A stretch of 34,815 bases of DNA from DASPMP01 sp035758925 (GTDB lineage: Bacteria; Gemmatimonadota; Gemmatimonadetes; Gemmatimonadales; Gemmatimonadaceae), in NCBI GenBank assembly GCA_035758925.1, contig DASTVV010000058.1, forward strand, positions 1 to 34,815, read 5' to 3'. How positions within the stretch are numbered: the stretch's first letter is position 1; every line of letters begins with the position of its first letter. Shown here piece by piece: positions 1-8,382 of this stretch. The notes beneath the pieces are model-generated. The model was not told where the DNA came from, made no database searches, and worked only from the letters and a program-made list of their open reading frames with translations. A program made the translations under genes and the position numbers.

Positions 1-1178
1 AGCGCGGCGCGGACCACAAGCTCGTGCTCGCGGCGCACGCCGCGCATCAGCGTCAGATTGGCAACGTTGGCCGACGAGATGATCATGACGAATGCGGCTG
101 CGGCCATGAGCAGCCACAGCGTGAGGCTGGCGCGCTCGCCCAGCACTTCCTTGAAGGGAAGGACTGAGACGCGGTAGTGGGCATTGGGATCGTACGCATC
201 CTTGTACTGGCCGCGAATGCGCGCGTCCACGGCGGCGACCTCGCTGCGTGCGCGTCCGAGTGTCGTCCCGGGCGCGAGCCTCGCGACCACATCCGTCATC
301 CGGTGCGTTCGGCCCTCCACCATGAAGGAGCTCAGGTGGTGTTCACTGTTGACCATGTTCAGCAGCGCATCCACGCGGTTCGGGAAGAACGGCGCCGGCT
401 GTACGACGCCGATCACCGTGGCGGACTTGCCGTCCACGCGAAGCTGCTTGCCGACGATCGAGCGATCCCCGCCGAATCGCTTCATCCATGTCTCGTAGGT
501 CAGCACGATCACGGAGGGCACGCCGGGTCCGTCGTCGCTTGGCCTCGTCACCCGACCGAGCACCGGAGACAGCCCCATCACCTCGAAGTAGTTGCCCGTG
601 ACCAGGCCCACCTGAATGCGTTCTGCGTCCCCGTCGCCCTTCAGGGTAACCGACCATGGGGAGAACTCGGCGATGCCGCCGAGCGAGGGGGCGCCGGTGC
701 GGAAGTCGCGGACCTCAGGAACCGAGAACCCGATGCTCTCGCCCCCCGGCCCATCCATCGCATGGCGCAGGTAGACGAGCCGCGCTCCGTCGCGATGAGG
801 CAAGGGCCTGAGCAGCACGCCGCGAACGACGCTGAAGATCGCGGTGTTGGCGCCGATCCCAAGCGCCAGCGTCAGCACCACGACGACGGTGAACGCGCGG
901 GTGTGGCGCAGCGAACGCACCGCGTACTTGAAATCGGCGGCCAGACTTTCCAGCCACGGCAGGCCGCGCTGGTCGCGCACCGCCTCCGCCGCTTGCGTGA
1001 GTCCGCCGGACGCCAGCAGCGCCTGGCGACGCGCTTCGTCCGGTGCAATGCCGCGACGGATGTTCTCCGCGGTCTCCATCTCGATGTGCGACTGCAGCTC
1101 GTCCTGGAGATCCTCGTCGGCGCGGTCCCGGATGAAGACTCCAACCATGCGCGCAAGCGCGGCGCGAACGTGTCTCAT
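1..1178 (-). CDS. MacB/FtsX-type orphan ABC permease (ADOP family), N-terminal part, runs off left edge
   Basis: The reading frame stays open from an ATG at 1178 to the left edge (392 codons), so the C-terminus is missing. Residues 1-75 form a soluble charged segment (DEDLQDELQSHIEMETAENI) typical of the prefix domain of PadR-linked orphan permeases. A first membrane helix follows at about 96-118 (VVVLTLALGIGANTAIFSVV). Next comes a MacB-like periplasmic domain with GNYFEVMGLSPVLGR, and the next membrane block begins near SSANVANLTLMRG. The family is thought to move substrates out of, or act mechanically in, the cell envelope, but substrates of ADOP proteins are generally unknown. The start overlaps the PadR stop as ATGA and is preceded by a strong GGAGG site, so it is probably translated with the repressor and autoregulated with it. 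No ATPase gene lies nearby. Confidence 0.93.
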   Translation of the reverse strand, partial: MRHVRAALARMVGVFIRDRADEDLQDELQSHIEMETAENIRRGIAPDEARRQALLASGGLTQAAEAVRDQRGLPWLESLAADFKYAVRSLRHTRAFTVVVVLTLALGIGANTAIFSVVRGVLLRPLPHRDGARLVYLRHAMDGPGGESIGFSVPEVRDFRTGAPSLGGIAEFSPWSVTLKGDGDAERIQVGLVTGNYFEVMGLSPVLGRVTRPSDDGPGVPSVIVLTYETWMKRFGGDRSIVGKQLRVDGKSATVIGVVQPAPFFPNRVDALLNMVNSEHHLSSFMVEGRTHRMTDVVARLAPGTTLGRARSEVAAVDARIRGQYKDAYDPNAHYRVSVLPFKEVLGERASLTLWLLMAAAAFVMIISSANVANLTLMRGVRREHELVVRAA

Positions 1179-1519
1179 GTTTCCTCCCTCCTCGGCGCCA
1201 GGAACGCGGCGATGAGATCGGCGGTGCGGTTCCAGTCCCGGGTCTCGCGCGCGAGCTGCTTGCGGCCCGCGGCCGTGAGCGAATAGAACTTTGCGCGCCG
1301 ATTGTTCTCGGACTGGCGCCATTCCGCCTTGATGAACCCCTCCTGCTCCAGTTTGAGGAGGGCGGGGTAGAGCGTGCCGTAGTTGAGGGTCAGGCGGTGC
1401 CTGCTCGTCTCTTCGATGCGGCGGGCCACGCCATAGCCGTGCAGCGGACCGAGCCCTTCGAGGGTCTTGAGGATCATCAGGGCCAGCGTGCCCTGCTGCA
1501 CATCCAGCTTGTCGGTCAT
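1175..1519 (-). CDS. PadR family transcriptional repressor
   Basis: The protein has 114 residues and is a single winged-helix domain of the short PadR type. It contains LMILKTLEGLGPLHGYGVAR followed by the recognition-helix region LNYGTLYPALLKLEQEGF and the wing RRAKFYSLTAAGRKQL. PadR proteins bind DNA as dimers and usually repress a neighbouring transport or stress gene until a ligand releases them. The stop codon overlaps the start of the orphan permease (ATGA), the usual arrangement for this regulator-permease pair. Two copies of a TATGGGA-T-TCCCATA-like palindrome lie directly upstream, the nearer one abutting the AGGA ribosome site, which indicates autorepression. The ligand cannot be told from the sequence. 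Confidence 0.95.
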   Translation of the reverse strand: MTDKLDVQQGTLALMILKTLEGLGPLHGYGVARRIEETSRHRLTLNYGTLYPALLKLEQEGFIKAEWRQSENNRRAKFYSLTAAGRKQLARETRDWNRTADLIAAFLAPRREET

Positions 1520-1528
1520 GCGATGTCC

Positions 1529-1543
1529 TATGGGATTCCAATA
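1529..1543. promoter_or_regulatory. Proximal PadR operator candidate (imperfect palindrome)
   Basis: TATGGGATTCCAATA is a 15-base near-palindrome with one mismatched pair. It ends 10 bases before the padR ATG (1517-1519 on the minus strand) and touches the AGGA ribosome-binding site at 1526-1529. A bound repressor here would block initiation or elongation of the padR-permease transcript. Assignment to PadR is inferred from position and from the second copy upstream. Confidence 0.65.
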
Positions 1544-1580
1544 TGAGGCTACGGTCGCGATCGCGAGACCGCAAGCCTCC

Positions 1581-1595
1581 TATGGGATTCCCATA
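1581..1595. promoter_or_regulatory. Distal PadR operator candidate (perfect palindrome)
   Basis: TATGGGA-T-TCCCATA is a perfect inverted repeat with 7-base arms around one central base. Its centre is 52 bases from that of the proximal copy, which is almost exactly five helical turns, so two repressor dimers would face the same side of the DNA. Between them lies another palindrome, TCGCGATCGCGA (1555-1566). The promoter of padR must lie in or close to this stretch. Confidence 0.65.
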
Positions 1596-1706
1596 CGGTG
1601 GGGCCCATTACCGGGTTTCAGGGCCGGGCGGGCGGCCGCGGCGCTCAGTATCAGAACCCGACGTCCAGCGTGCGCAGGAACCCGCCTGCCCGCTGCCGAC
1701 CCTGCG

Positions 1707-2345
1707 CTAGGTGGCGCGAGCCCGGCGACGTGACGCGAGCGCCCTGACTCCGCCGACACCGAGTCCGATCGCCGCGCCGATCGACACGTAGACCAGGAAC
1801 CCTTCCACCGTCGTGACGATGAGCCGCGGACTGACCCGGAGGGAGCGCAGCATGATCACTGCCCGGAGCAGCGAGAACGTGCCGAACGACGCACCCATCC
1901 AGGCAGCGGGCAGCGTCCAACTGGGCCACCGGTGAATGGGGGCCGTGACCCTCGCAAGGGTCTTGGTCCACCACGCGGCCGGACGCGATGGCGGCTCGCC
2001 GAACCACACGCTGGCGTATGCCTCGCGCGTCTGACAGTAATGGCAGGATTTCCTGTGCCTGACCGCGCTGGCGCGGTGCGCCTCGCGGGCTCTGGGCGTG
2101 TCCGGGACGATCTCGCTCCGCCAAGCGGTAATCCACTCACACTCGGGCGAATGCCGGGCGAGCTCACGCTCCCGCTCGAATACCGCTTCGCGCCACCGCA
2201 GCTCGCGCGCGATCCAGGCAGGCGGGCGGATCTTGCCCGTCTCCCAGGCCTCGACGACGTCCGGTGCGAGCCCGAGCTCGTCGGCGAGGTCACCGAGGCC
2301 AACCCCGAGCTTGTCGCGGACGGCTTTGGCGTCAACGGCGGACAT
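1707..2345 (-). CDS. Membrane-anchored protein with N-terminal helix-turn-helix and CxxC
   Basis: The protein has 212 residues if started at MSAVDAK; a longer upstream frame would cut deep into the acetyltransferase gene. Residues 6-45 resemble an XRE/Cro-type helix-turn-helix (LGDLADELGLAPDVVEAWETG). A linker carries a CHYC motif (C101-C104) plus C69. Two hydrophobic segments follow at about 145-165 and 182-202, and the tail is RRRARAT. A DNA-binding-like domain tethered to the membrane suggests a one-component regulator or a metal or redox sensing protein, but I cannot name a family. The start overlaps the end of the GNAT gene by 14 bases, so the two are probably co-translated. Moderate certainty on function, high that it is a gene. 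Confidence 0.78.
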   Translation of the reverse strand: MSAVDAKAVRDKLGVGLGDLADELGLAPDVVEAWETGKIRPPAWIARELRWREAVFERERELARHSPECEWITAWRSEIVPDTPRAREAHRASAVRHRKSCHYCQTREAYASVWFGEPPSRPAAWWTKTLARVTAPIHRWPSWTLPAAWMGASFGTFSLLRAVIMLRSLRVSPRLIVTTVEGFLVYVSIGAAIGLGVGGVRALASRRRARAT

Positions 2346-2940
2346 TGTCGTTGAGTGTACGAATCGCCGGCCCACTCCGCCACCCGGGATCATCACGCGT
2401 GATCTCCCAAACCATGGTATCGCGTGGTGCACCCTGCGGGGTCTCCTGCTCATTCTCGATCGTCAGGATGTGGTGGAATCCCAAGCGTTTGGGGATTGCG
2501 GCGCTCGCAACATTGCGTGGGTCGCAGCGGATCTGCACGCGCTCGATAGCCGGTTGGCCGAGAGCGACTTCGGTCAGCGCGCGCGCGGCTTCCGTCGCAT
2601 AACCCCTGCCCGTCGCGCTGGCCCGGAGCCAGTAACCGATCTCCAGTCCGTCTGGCCCAATCCGCGGATGGAGTCCGGTCCCTCCGAGTAACGCATCGTC
2701 CGCGCGGGACCGAATGCCGTAGAGCCACTCGGCTCCGTCGTCGAACTGCCGCTCGAACAGTTCCAGGCGCTGCTCGATGGCCTCGATGGGCGACGGCTCG
2801 GCGAGCGCCCAGGGCATCCACTCCTGCAGATGCGCCAGGTTTTCGTCGATCGTCGCCTTCAGGAGTCGCGCATCTGCCGTGCGCCAGCGCCGCAGCACGA
2901 GACGTTGCGTGGAAATCTCATTGGGTGGAGCGAATTGCAT
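2332..2940 (-). CDS. GNAT family N-acetyltransferase (RimJ/RimL type)
   Basis: The protein has 202 residues. It opens with TQRLVLRRWRTADA, the usual first strand of RimJ/RimL-like acetyltransferases. The acetyl-CoA binding stretch is IGYWLRASATGRGYATEAAR, and the closing CDPRNVASAAIPKRLGF motif is also typical of the group. Such enzymes transfer acetyl from acetyl-CoA to an amine, often a protein N-terminus or a small molecule or drug; the substrate is not predictable here. No clear ribosome site is visible before the ATG at 2940. The stop lies inside the beginning of the HTH-membrane gene. Confidence 0.93.
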   Translation of the reverse strand: MQFAPPNEISTQRLVLRRWRTADARLLKATIDENLAHLQEWMPWALAEPSPIEAIEQRLELFERQFDDGAEWLYGIRSRADDALLGGTGLHPRIGPDGLEIGYWLRASATGRGYATEAARALTEVALGQPAIERVQIRCDPRNVASAAIPKRLGFHHILTIENEQETPQGAPRDTMVWEITRDDPGWRSGPAIRTLNDNVRR

Positions 2941-2976
2941 GATGCGGGAACCGAAGCGTGTCCGTGACGCTTCGCG

Positions 2977-3399
2977 TCAGGTAGCGCTGCCGCTGCGCTC
3001 CGACGGCGCAGCGGACGGACGCTTGCGGTGCGAGATCGCCAGCCTCGCGCCCGCCGCGAGGAATCCCAGCGCCGCCACGCCGACGGCGGCGTAGATGTCC
3101 ATGTTGAGCCGGAGCGCAATCACGCCGCCGATCACGGTGCCCAACGCGGTCTCCGCGAAGATGCGCCACAGCGGCACGTGTCGCATGAACGTGAACGACG
3201 CCACCGGCGCGAGCACCGCGCCGCATGCCGACCCGACCGACGCCGCGATGCCGTAGACTTCGCCGATGCCGGGTTCGACGATCGCTCGCGGTCCTTCCAT
3301 CAACGCGAGTATGGACGCCGCCACGACCATACCCGTGAGCGCGCCAACCACGGCGCCACCCACCGCCAGGCCACCCACAACCAGCAGGATTCGCTTCAC
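2977..3399 (-). CDS. Small multi-pass membrane protein, unknown function
   Basis: The protein has 140 residues with a GTG start at 3399, preceded by AGGAGG about ten bases upstream. Four hydrophobic stretches can be seen, at about residues 4-33, 47-68, 76-96 and 102-122, rich in Gly and Ala. The basic tail HRKRPSAAPSERSG would be cytoplasmic. No family motif is recognised. It sits between the acetyltransferase and hexapeptide-transferase genes on the same strand with short gaps, so it may belong to one transcript. Confidence 0.78.
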   Translation of the reverse strand: MKRILLVVGGLAVGGAVVGALTGMVVAASILALMEGPRAIVEPGIGEVYGIAASVGSACGAVLAPVASFTFMRHVPLWRIFAETALGTVIGGVIALRLNMDIYAAVGVAALGFLAAGARLAISHRKRPSAAPSERSGSAT

Positions 3400-3423
3400 G
3401 GGCGCACATCCTCCTGCCGAAAA

Positions 3424-4008
3424 CTACAGCGAACGCTGTACGCGGCACGGGTTGCCGAACGCGAGCACGTTGCCGGGGATGTCCGACGTCACGATGCTTC
3501 CGGCGCCGATCGTGACGTTGTCGCCAATGGTGACACCGGGCAGGACGATGGCCCCCGCGCCGATCCACACGTTGTCGCCGAGGCGGACGGGGCGGGCATG
3601 AAGGCGGTACGGCGTCCCGTTCGGTCCTCGCTGGTCCGGCGGGATCACCCGGTCCGCGGCTCGCAGCGGATGGGTTGCCGTGAGGAGCTGCACGCCAGGG
3701 CCGATGAGCGCGTTGGCGCCGATCCGGATCTCCGCGGAATCGAGGAACACGCAGTTGAAGTTCACGAACGAGTTCGCGCCGATGTAGAGGTTCTCACCGT
3801 AATCGCACGCGAAGGGCGGCTCGATCCAGACATCCTCGCCAACGCCGCCAAGGAGTTGCTCGAGCAGGCGCCTGCGTTCGGCCACGTTGGTTGATGGCGT
3901 GGCGGAGAACGCGGCGAGGAGCGCGCGCGCGCGATGGGCGGTGGCAAGCAGGCTGGAGTCGCGCGAATCGTAGGGCTCACCCCGCACCATCCGTTCGCGT
4001 TCACTCAT
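3424..4008 (-). CDS. Maltose/galactoside O-acetyltransferase-like hexapeptide enzyme
   Basis: The protein has 194 residues started at MSERERMV. It has the N-terminal helical cap of the Maa/LacA/NodL group (residues 1-58) and then a left-handed beta-helix of hexapeptide repeats (for example IGANSFVNFNCVFLD, LGDNVWIGAGAIVLPGVTIGDN). The catalytic histidine is H113 in TATHP, and the usual FGNPCRV tail closes the fold. These trimeric cytoplasmic enzymes acetylate a sugar hydroxyl with acetyl-CoA. The exact sugar is not predictable. A longer in-frame extension upstream of 4008 lacks family similarity and would overlap the next gene, so it was not used. Confidence 0.93.
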   Translation of the reverse strand: MSERERMVRGEPYDSRDSSLLATAHRARALLAAFSATPSTNVAERRRLLEQLLGGVGEDVWIEPPFACDYGENLYIGANSFVNFNCVFLDSAEIRIGANALIGPGVQLLTATHPLRAADRVIPPDQRGPNGTPYRLHARPVRLGDNVWIGAGAIVLPGVTIGDNVTIGAGSIVTSDIPGNVLAFGNPCRVQRSL

Positions 4009-4072
4009 TCGTGACGTGACCAGGGCCGCATTTTGGAGCGTTCGGTGGTCACGAGCAACGCTTCGCGGGCAA

Positions 4073-4885
4073 TCACGGCGCCACAAAAACGGTTGGTGGG
4101 TTCTTCGCCCACACTTCGCCGTACGCTCCCTCGAATACGTAGGAGCCGGTGCCGAGGTCGTAGCGGAGCGGGCCCTGCCGGTTCCGTTTGTCAAGAATGA
4201 AGCGCTTCGTCTCTCCGGGAGCAAATCGATTGTCCTCGGGGGCGCGCCACCTCATGTCGTACTCTGTTGAGCCGAAGTCGCATCGAATGCGGTACGAGAA
4301 TGTGCCGCCGGATGGCGGCAGCTGTACGTCGAGCGCTGACGTCGTGGGATTCCGTACCGTGATCACGATGCGGAAATGCCCGTCATCCGTCTCCGAACCG
4401 GGGGCCTGTGGATCCACAGTCACCGCAACACTCAGCACACTGGGATCAGTCGCAATCGCGTGCGGGTTCGCCGGCGGCGGGGGGCCACCGTCCGTAACAC
4501 AGGAACCCTCGCAATCCACCACACCGCCACACCGCTGGATGAACATCGAGCGCGGGTGCCCGCCCATTCGCACGAGCGCGTGGAGCATCTCGTGACGGAC
4601 AACATCGCCGAATTCCTTCACGTTGCCGGCGAGCACGATACGGTTCCCCTGCCGGTAGCCGGTGACGCTGCTGCCATCATGAAATGGGAAGTCCCAAACG
4701 TCGGGCACGACGTACCAGTGGATTGTGCGCATGTCTCCGGATAGACCCGAGCATCCCTCCGTGAGCGCCCACCACCGGGAGTAGACCGCCGGTGCGTCGA
4801 ACGGCTCCGCGCCAGGCGGAAGCGGCGCTGTCGGCGATTCACACGCGACAACGCCCAGGATCGCGAGAAGGCTCAGTCGCTTCAC
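4073..4885 (-). CDS. Lipoprotein with HExxHx5GxHP motif, putative zinc-dependent peptidase (paralogue A)
   Basis: The protein has 270 residues. A type II signal peptide ends at C15 (LAILGVVAC) and is followed by ESPTAPLPPG, the linker style of Gemmatimonadota lipoproteins. The core holds YSRWWALTEGCSG and IHWY, then VRHEMLHALVRMGGHP with H98, E99 and H102 as in zinc peptidases. A further histidine (H110) and cysteine (C119) are shared with the protein at 9793-10572. A beta-rich C-terminal domain (about 150-270) resembles an immunoglobulin-like fold. Function is inferred from HExxH only. The start overlaps the stop of the upstream membrane protein as ATGA, so the two are translationally coupled and may work together. 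Confidence 0.85.
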   Translation of the reverse strand: MKRLSLLAILGVVACESPTAPLPPGAEPFDAPAVYSRWWALTEGCSGLSGDMRTIHWYVVPDVWDFPFHDGSSVTGYRQGNRIVLAGNVKEFGDVVRHEMLHALVRMGGHPRSMFIQRCGGVVDCEGSCVTDGGPPPPANPHAIATDPSVLSVAVTVDPQAPGSETDDGHFRIVITVRNPTTSALDVQLPPSGGTFSYRIRCDFGSTEYDMRWRAPEDNRFAPGETKRFILDKRNRQGPLRYDLGTGSYVFEGAYGEVWAKNPPTVFVAP

Positions 4886-5805
4886 GCGCCCTCAGCCACC
4901 GCGGAATGGGCCAGGGGCATTCGCGCTGCTCTTCGCGTCAGCAACCAGCCGACGAAACAGCCGAAGACGAAATTGGACGACGCGGTCTCCAGCATGTGCG
5001 CCATGCGTACCGTCTCCGGCATGTAGGGGTTGGGCAGAAGCAGCTGCGCGTTCATGACGATCGCGAACAAGGCGCCAAGTGACAGAGCCGTCTCCTGCCA
5101 GGGGCCGCGCATCATGCGGACCACGGGGAGCGCGATCGCCGCCCACAGCAATCCTCGCAACAATTGCAATGGCACGAGCCAGGGCGTGTCGCGAACGACG
5201 GATGCCATCTGCGCGACGAAGCTGCCATTGTTGGTGCCGCCGTAATACGCGCGAACGTCCGGGCTCTGCCAGGCGATGAAGTAGCCGAACGTGAAGTACA
5301 ATGTGGCGTAGACAACCGCGATGATGGCCAGCTTCCACGCCCATTCGGCGGGCGGCATCACCAGGCGGGGGATGGGTCCCGCGCTCGAAGCGGCTTTCGC
5401 CTTGCCGAGAATGACAACCGCGACGACGGCGAACGGCGCGGCGATCGCGAGTCCCATGACGAAGAGGCGCGGAACCATTCCCGCCGGCAGCTTCGTCAGG
5501 AACACGGCGGACTCGATCTGCGACATGAACGTCGTGACGCCATAGAAGACGAGACCGACGGCGGCCATCAGCCGCCATCCCGACCAGCGCGAGCGGACGA
5601 TGAGGTACGACATGACGATGGCGTCCAGCAGGCAGACCACGAGGAGGGCCATCGCAGCCTGCGCGGCCTCCTGCGGCGTCGCCGGGCCGGGCTGCGGTCC
5701 CAGTATCGGCGCCGCGAGCGTGTAACAGATGAACAGGGTCACCGTCACGCCGATAACCTTGAGTGGCAGCATGTACCAGGATTTCACGGTCTCGGCCCCC
5801 CGCAT
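4882..5805 (-). CDS. Polytopic membrane protein, unknown function
   Basis: The protein has 307 residues with about eight hydrophobic segments, beginning at LKVIGVTVTLFICYTLAAPI and ending at SNFVFGCFVGWLLTRRAARM. Conserved-looking loops include FMSQIESAVFLTKLP and YFIAWQSPDVRAYYGG. I do not recognise a named family, although the layout resembles uncharacterised integral membrane proteins found in Acidobacteria-like genomes. The ATG at 5805 has no clear ribosome site; a GTG at 5787 preceded by GAG is an alternative start that removes six residues. It overlaps the following HExxH lipoprotein by four bases. It is divergent from the orphan permease at 5890. Confidence 0.85.
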   Translation of the reverse strand: MRGAETVKSWYMLPLKVIGVTVTLFICYTLAAPILGPQPGPATPQEAAQAAMALLVVCLLDAIVMSYLIVRSRWSGWRLMAAVGLVFYGVTTFMSQIESAVFLTKLPAGMVPRLFVMGLAIAAPFAVVAVVILGKAKAASSAGPIPRLVMPPAEWAWKLAIIAVVYATLYFTFGYFIAWQSPDVRAYYGGTNNGSFVAQMASVVRDTPWLVPLQLLRGLLWAAIALPVVRMMRGPWQETALSLGALFAIVMNAQLLLPNPYMPETVRMAHMLETASSNFVFGCFVGWLLTRRAARMPLAHSAVAEGA

Positions 5806-5854
5806 TGCTTGTCGGAAACTGGCTGACCCTTGCTGCAGTAATGATTCTACGCGC

Positions 5855-5884
5855 TTGACTCTCCCACAACCGACAGCCGAGAAT
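5855..5884 (+). promoter_or_regulatory. Sigma-70-like promoter of the second orphan permease
   Basis: TTGACT at 5855-5860 and GAGAAT at 5879-5884 are 18 bases apart, a fair -35/-10 pair. The -10 ends five bases before the ATG at 5890, so transcription would begin at or next to the start codon and give a leaderless mRNA. This fits the absence of a good ribosome site there. This is pattern-based and not proven. Confidence 0.4.
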
Positions 5885-5889
5885 CAGCC

Positions 5890-8382
5890 ATGCGGAATCT
5901 CAAGCTGGCACTGCGAACCCTGACGCGCACGCCGTTCGTCACCGCGGTGGCCGCGCTCTCCCTCGGACTCGGCATCGGGGCCAACGCCGCTATCTACTCC
6001 ATGTTCCACCGGATGTTGCGGCAGGACCTCTCGGTGCCGGAGCCCGGCCGACTGGTGAATCTCGCAGCGCCGGGTCCCAAGCCGGGTGGCCAGTCATGCG
6101 GTTCTGCTGGCAGCTGTGACGTGGTGTTCAGCTACCCGATGTTCCGCGACCTCCAGAAGTCGAATCAGCGGGTCTTCACCGCCATTGCCGCGCACCGGGA
6201 GGTCGGCGCGAACGTGAGCTACGAGCGCCGCGCCTTTTCGGCCAGCGGACTGCTCGTCTCGGGCACGTACTTCCCCCTGCTCGCAGCCCAGCCGGCATTC
6301 GGCCGGCTCTTCGCCGCGTCGGATGACGAGATCCCCGGTGGCCATCCGGTGGTCGTCCTCGGTCATCGCTTCTGGGAGGACAAGCTCGGCGCCGACTCCG
6401 CCGTGCTTGGCAAGACGCTGACGGTCAACGGCAAGTCGATGACCATCATCGGCGTTGCGTCGAAGGGTTTCGACGGAACGACCGTCGGCGTGCGACCGGA
6501 TTTCTACGCGCCACTCGCCATGAGCAGGATGATCGACGTCGGGATGGGACAGCAGATGGACGATCGGCGCGCGTACTGGCTGTACCTGTTCGCGCGACTC
6601 GCACCCGGCGTCACGCTGGAGCAGGCGAGTATCGCCATCAACGCCGTGTACCGCCCCATCATCAACGACGTCGAGGCACCGCTGCAGAAGAACATGCGTG
6701 ATTCGGTGATGCCGAGGTTCCGCGCCAAGCAGATCCTCGTAAGCGAAGGACGCCGCGGGCAGAGCGACAATGAAGAGGCGAAGACGCCGCTGTTCCTGCT
6801 CTTCGGTATCACCGGGTTCGTTTTGCTGATCGCCTGCGCCAACATCGCGAACTTGCTGCTGGCTCGGGCCACCAATCGCGAGCTGGAGATGGGGGTGCGA
6901 CTGTCGCTCGGCGCTACGCGCCGACAGCTGCTGTCGCAGCTGCTCACGGAATCCTTGACGCTCGCGTTCATTGGCGGCGCAATCAGCATTCTCTTCGCCT
7001 CGTGGACGTTGCGTGGTCTCGCGGCGCTTCTCCCGGCGGATTTCACGTCGAGGATCGACTTCACCGTGAATTGGGCGGCGGTCGCGTTCGCCGGCGTGTT
7101 GTCGCTGACGACCGGCATAGCGTTCGGTCTGTTTCCAGCGATGCACAGCACCCGTCCCGATCTGGTGACGGCGCTGCGCAACAACTCCGGCAAGCTCGCC
7201 GGCGGAAAAGCGGCGCGACGCTTCCGCACGGCGCTCGCGACGGCACAAATCGCTCTGGCGATGGCGCTCCTCATGGGTGCCGGCCTGTTCCTCAAGAGTC
7301 TGTGGAACGTGAGCCGGGTGAACCTCGGTGTGAAAGTGGAAAAGATGGTGACGTTCCAGCTGGGGCCCGAGCGCAGCGGTTACGACTCCGTCCGAATGCG
7401 CACGCTGTTCGATCGCGTGGAGGACGAGCTGCGCGGTGTGCCGGGCGCCACCGCGGTGACGTCGGCCATGGTGCCGCTCATCGGCGGCAGCAGCTGGGGC
7501 ACTGGCGTGTCCGTCCAGGGATACACGGGCACACGGAACACCTCGCGGTTCAACGCCGTGGGGCCGGGCTACTTCAGGGCGGTCGGCATCGACCTCCTGG
7601 CTGGCCGCGAGTTCACCGACGCCGACGACAGCGGCACCCCCAGGGTCGCAGTCGTCAACGAGACGTTCGCGCGAACGTTCGGACTCGGCGCGAATCCGGT
7701 GGGCAGACGGATGGCGACTCGAACCGGCGATACGGTGACGTTCGATATCGAGATCGTCGGGCTCGTGCGCGATTCCAAGTACAACGGCGTGAAGGACACC
7801 ATCCCTCCGGTGTTCACGACGCCGCACCACCAGGAACGTGTTGGCGAGATGAACTTCTACGTCCGCACCGATGGCGATCCCGCGACGCTCCTGCGCGCGA
7901 TTCCCGCCGTGGTGCGTCGCATCGACCCGATGCTGCCGGTCGACCGGCTGAACACGATGCCGGAGCAGATCCGACTGAACACTTCCGTGGATCGCATGAT
8001 CAGCACGATGTCGTCCGCGTTCGCGCTGCTGGCGACGCTGCTCGCGTGCATCGGGCTGTACGGCGTGCTGGCGTATTCCGTCGCTCAACGCACGCGCGAG
8101 ATTGGCGTCCGCATGGCGCTGGGCGCGAGCGCGACCGAAGTGCTCGCGATGGTGCTGCGGCAGGTGGGGCTCATGGTGCTCATCGGCGGCGGTATCGGCC
8201 TGGCGGGCGCGGTGGCGCTGGGACGTGTAGCGGGCTCGATCTTCTTCGAGATGAGCAGCAGCGATCCTGTGGTCATGCTGGGCGCGACGATGTTGCTCGG
8301 GCTGGTGGCGCTGGCGGCGGGCTATGTGCCGGCCCTGCGGGCGTCGCGCGTGGACCCGATGCAGGCGCTGCGCTACGAGTAA
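5890..8382 (+). CDS. MacB/FtsX-type orphan ABC permease (ADOP family), complete
   Basis: The protein has 830 residues and two tandem MacB-periplasmic-plus-FtsX units. The first helix is FVTAVAALSLGLGIGANAAIYS at about 17-38. The first FtsX block begins at FLLFGITGFVLLIACANIAN. A mid-protein helix, TALATAQIALAMALLMGAGL, opens the second half, and the last block ends with LRASRVDPMQALRYE, the standard tail of these proteins. Unlike the permease at the left edge it lacks the soluble prefix domain and has no PadR gene next to it. It has no ATPase partner nearby, as is typical for ADOP proteins. It stands alone between a divergent membrane protein and a convergent NlpC/P60-like gene. Transported substrate unknown. 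Confidence 0.96.
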   Translation: MRNLKLALRTLTRTPFVTAVAALSLGLGIGANAAIYSMFHRMLRQDLSVPEPGRLVNLAAPGPKPGGQSCGSAGSCDVVFSYPMFRDLQKSNQRVFTAIAAHREVGANVSYERRAFSASGLLVSGTYFPLLAAQPAFGRLFAASDDEIPGGHPVVVLGHRFWEDKLGADSAVLGKTLTVNGKSMTIIGVASKGFDGTTVGVRPDFYAPLAMSRMIDVGMGQQMDDRRAYWLYLFARLAPGVTLEQASIAINAVYRPIINDVEAPLQKNMRDSVMPRFRAKQILVSEGRRGQSDNEEAKTPLFLLFGITGFVLLIACANIANLLLARATNRELEMGVRLSLGATRRQLLSQLLTESLTLAFIGGAISILFASWTLRGLAALLPADFTSRIDFTVNWAAVAFAGVLSLTTGIAFGLFPAMHSTRPDLVTALRNNSGKLAGGKAARRFRTALATAQIALAMALLMGAGLFLKSLWNVSRVNLGVKVEKMVTFQLGPERSGYDSVRMRTLFDRVEDELRGVPGATAVTSAMVPLIGGSSWGTGVSVQGYTGTRNTSRFNAVGPGYFRAVGIDLLAGREFTDADDSGTPRVAVVNETFARTFGLGANPVGRRMATRTGDTVTFDIEIVGLVRDSKYNGVKDTIPPVFTTPHHQERVGEMNFYVRTDGDPATLLRAIPAVVRRIDPMLPVDRLNTMPEQIRLNTSVDRMISTMSSAFALLATLLACIGLYGVLAYSVAQRTREIGVRMALGASATEVLAMVLRQVGLMVLIGGGIGLAGAVALGRVAGSIFFEMSSSDPVVMLGATMLLGLVALAAGYVPALRASRVDPMQALRYE

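Noticed and set aside
1651..1706. Minus-strand end reading GGFLRTLDVGF, like an outer-membrane protein C-terminus
   Set aside because: Only about 18 codons lie outside the HTH gene, and the rest of that frame is a shadow of it; too short to support a remnant.
6094..8088. Long open frame (664 codons) on the minus strand opposite the complete orphan permease
   Set aside because: Its composition is Arg/His/Glu-rich nonsense typical of the antisense of a GC-rich gene, and the plus strand encodes a clear MacB-like protein.
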